This document shows, one piece after another, positions 30,429 through 30,740 of a stretch of 30,740 nt of DNA. Every line of letters starts with the position of its first letter. Position 1 is the first letter of the stretch. A program made the position numbers and the translations under genes. The DNA comes from Christensenella sp. UBA1385 (GTDB lineage: Bacteria > Bacillota > Clostridia > Christensenellales > Aristaeellaceae): assembly GCA_002305755.1 (NCBI GenBank), contig DBQV01000036.1, forward strand, positions 1 to 30,740, written 5' to 3'. The notes beneath the pieces were generated by a model that ran no database searches, was not told where the DNA came from, and saw nothing but the letters and a program-made list of their open reading frames with translations.

Positions 30429-30740
30429 ATGGCAAAAATCACGATCGGTATCATTGGCTGCGGGGGTATTGCGAATCAAAAGCATTTTCCAGCCCTGAAG
30501 GCTTTTTCTGATGAATGCGAAATGGTCGCTTTTTGCGATCTCATTGAAGAGCGCGCCAGAAAAGCGTGCGAAAAATATGGTGCCACAGGCGCCAGATACT
30601 ACACGGACTATAAGGAGCTGCTCAAAGACGAGGCCATTGACACCGTTTACGTCCTCACGCCAAACGTATCCCACAGTCCCATCACGGTGGCTGCTTTTGA
30701 AGCAGGCAAAAACGTATTGTGCGAAAAGCCCATGGCACAT
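30429..30740 (+). CDS. Gfo/Idh/MocA-family oxidoreductase, 5' part only
   Basis: The first 104 codons are open to the window end. The N-terminal Rossmann start is IGIIGCGGIANQKHFPAL, followed by MVAFCDLIEERARKACEKYG, YKELLKD, IDTVYVLTPNVSHSPITVAAFEAG and KNVLCEKPMA, where CEKP carries the conserved catalytic-region lysine of the family. These enzymes oxidise or reduce sugars and polyols with NAD(P). AAAGGAG lies nine bases before the ATG at 30429. The gene is cut by the window edge and lies just downstream of the AraC-GH39 regulator, so it is probably its target. Confidence 0.92.
   Translation, partial: MAKITIGIIGCGGIANQKHFPALKAFSDECEMVAFCDLIEERARKACEKYGATGARYYTDYKELLKDEAIDTVYVLTPNVSHSPITVAAFEAGKNVLCEKPMAH

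Noticed and set aside
1..30740. CRISPR array, tRNA, rRNA, phage or insertion-sequence genes
   Set aside because: No regularly spaced short repeats, clover-leaf signature, transposase or integrase motifs were seen on either strand.

Overview
The window looks like chromosomal DNA of a GC-rich Firmicute, probably a Clostridia member. The evidence is a T-box leader in front of an archaeal-type proS, AGGAGG-type ribosome sites, sigma-A-like promoters with 16-17 bp spacers, a WalR-like box, a BmrC/BmrD-like heterodimeric ABC exporter and secreted FMN_bind and caspase-like proteins. The genus cannot be named. No tRNA, rRNA, CRISPR array, phage gene or insertion sequence was seen. Genes are densely packed, and three convergent pairs abut or overlap at their 3' ends.

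Layout. 1-2674: a secreted caspase-like protein, a corrinoid adenosyltransferase and NrdR. 2659-5809 (minus): a tightly overlapping operon running nitroreductase, rarA, a trans-editing prolyl-tRNA deacylase and a YfbR-type 5'-nucleotidase. 5918-9777 (minus): the two halves of a heterodimeric ABC exporter, preceded by a promoter, a 19-codon leader ORF and a terminator/antiterminator that together look like a ribosome-controlled attenuator. 9919-11331 (minus): a secreted SH3/peptidoglycan-binding protein with a YkuD-like C-terminus, whose promoter spacer carries a WalR-type box. 11409-14280 (plus): a two-gene FAD oxidoreductase operon (GlpA-like with a BFD iron-sulfur domain, plus a pyridine-nucleotide-disulfide-type partner). 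14331-16240: a secreted FMN_bind protein with a 213-residue module repeated in tandem, followed by a strongly folded non-coding element and a terminator. 16345-20004: capE-capG-capF, the complete UDP-N-acetyl-L-fucosamine pathway, with no glycosyltransferase beside it. 20034-21676: T-box and proS. 21789-23396: a secreted Ig-like protein of unknown role. 23476-25585: prs translationally coupled to two small unknown genes. 25638-27615: an M20 peptidase overlapping a convergent inositol-monophosphatase-family gene.

From about 27,700 the base composition becomes visibly more AT-rich. Here lie an AraC-type regulator fused to a glycoside hydrolase 39-like domain and the start of a Gfo/Idh/MocA sugar dehydrogenase that runs off the window. 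This looks like the edge of an accessory carbohydrate locus.

Functional links: the ProRS lacks the cis-editing insertion, and a stand-alone ProXp-ala-type editing protein is encoded 16 kb away, so the two probably cooperate in proline decoding. The most interesting undescribed items are the exporter leader-peptide attenuator, the AraC-GH39 protein with both catalytic glutamates replaced, the folded element at 16078-16195, and the repeated modules of the flavoprotein.
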